Positions 5,985 through 6,152 of a stretch of 6,152 bases of DNA are shown in pieces. Below the pieces are notes generated by a model. The model saw only the letters and a program-made list of their open reading frames with translations, was not told where the DNA came from and did no database searches. How positions within the stretch are numbered: the stretch's first letter is position 1; the number at the start of each line of letters is the position of its first letter. Origin of the DNA: an uncultured Granulosicoccaceae bacterium (GTDB lineage: Bacteria; Pseudomonadota; Gammaproteobacteria; CALCKW01). Location of the stretch: assembly GCA_937941555.1 (NCBI GenBank), contig CALDHJ010000049.1, positions 1-6,152 of the forward strand. Reading direction: 5' to 3'. Made by a program: the position numbers and the translations under genes.

Positions 5985-6152
5985 CAGCTCGCCAAAGGCG
6001 AGCTGGACGGCGCAACGCGCCGCCCGAAGGGTGAGGAATCGCTCCGAGCGATTTCGAATCCATCCCGAACGGGCTGAACACATCCCGAATGCAATGCAGC
6101 GTAAATTACCGCCGTGACGGTCAGCCTGCTCAGCCAACGCAAAGCACATGCT
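5973..6152 (+). repeat. 180-bp direct repeat, copy B (cut by window end)
   Basis: This is the second copy, exactly 240 bp after copy A and still matching at the last base of the window, so its right boundary is unknown. It opens with a perfect 9-bp hairpin, CAGCTCGCC/GGCGAGCTG with loop AAA (5985-6005). CGGCGC/GCGCCG with loop AAC (6008-6022), CCC/GGG with loop GAA (6023-6031), a 9-bp stem with loop CCG (6035-6055), CCCGAACGGG (6064-6073) and ACCG/CGGT (6108-6121) follow. The final 38 bases (6115-6152) are identical to 5875-5912. Between the copies lie 60 bases (5913-5972), nearly all of them tRNA-like. Confidence 0.93.

Noticed and set aside
5079..6149. Long minus-strand open frame of 356 codons with an internally repeated peptide starting MCFALAEQADRH
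   Set aside because: It runs antisense across the end of the aminotransferase gene, the whole DUF2892 gene and the repeats. The peptide repeat only mirrors the 240-bp DNA period, which is divisible by three. It also reads through the tRNA-like sequence. Composition is Arg/Cys-rich without any known domain.
5733..6152. CRISPR array
   Set aside because: The units are 180 bp with internal hairpins and only two copies are seen; there are no short repeats with regular spacers and no cas genes.

Overview
The window is high-GC bacterial DNA with tightly packed, mostly metabolic genes. A type IVa pilin, a ChaC-type glutathione cyclotransferase and a GcvT-domain oxidoreductase together suggest a proteobacterium, most likely a gammaproteobacterium. 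That is an inference from gene content; there is no rRNA or intact marker gene to name the organism.

Layout, left to right. (1) 1-431 (+) is the C-terminal end of a GcvT/DMGDH-type folate-linked demethylating oxidoreductase, cut by the window edge. (2) 547-1425 (+) is an aldose 1-epimerase-like protein. (3) 1540-2004 (+) is a single type IV pilin with no other pilus gene in view. (4) Facing it, three minus-strand genes, possibly co-transcribed, read HAD family type II hydrolase (3944-3252), small SseB C-terminal-domain-like protein (3168-2812) and ChaC (2715-2032). (5) The region 3945-4084 is a divergent promoter region with three perfect copies of a 10-bp unit. (6) 4085-5290 (+) is a class V PLP aminotransferase of the serine/alanine-glyoxylate type, followed by (7) a small DUF2892/YgaP-type membrane protein (5382-5684). 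(8) 5685-6152 carries no convincing gene. It holds a GC-rich hairpin, then two 180-bp direct repeats spaced exactly 240 bp apart, with a tRNA-Ser(GGA)-like core lying between them and running into the second copy.

The genes do not form one pathway. The GcvT oxidoreductase and the glyoxylate aminotransferase both belong broadly to C1/glycine/serine metabolism, but they are more than 3.5 kb apart with unrelated genes between.

The part most worth a second look is the right end. Each repeat carries a run of hairpins with very short loops. Differences between the copies fall in loops or keep base pairing in four of the stems. The tRNA-Ser-like sequence keeps the D arm, anticodon arm, variable arm and the 5' half of the T arm, then stops in the T loop exactly where a 9-bp hairpin of the repeat begins. 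The array continues past the window edge, so its full size is unknown.
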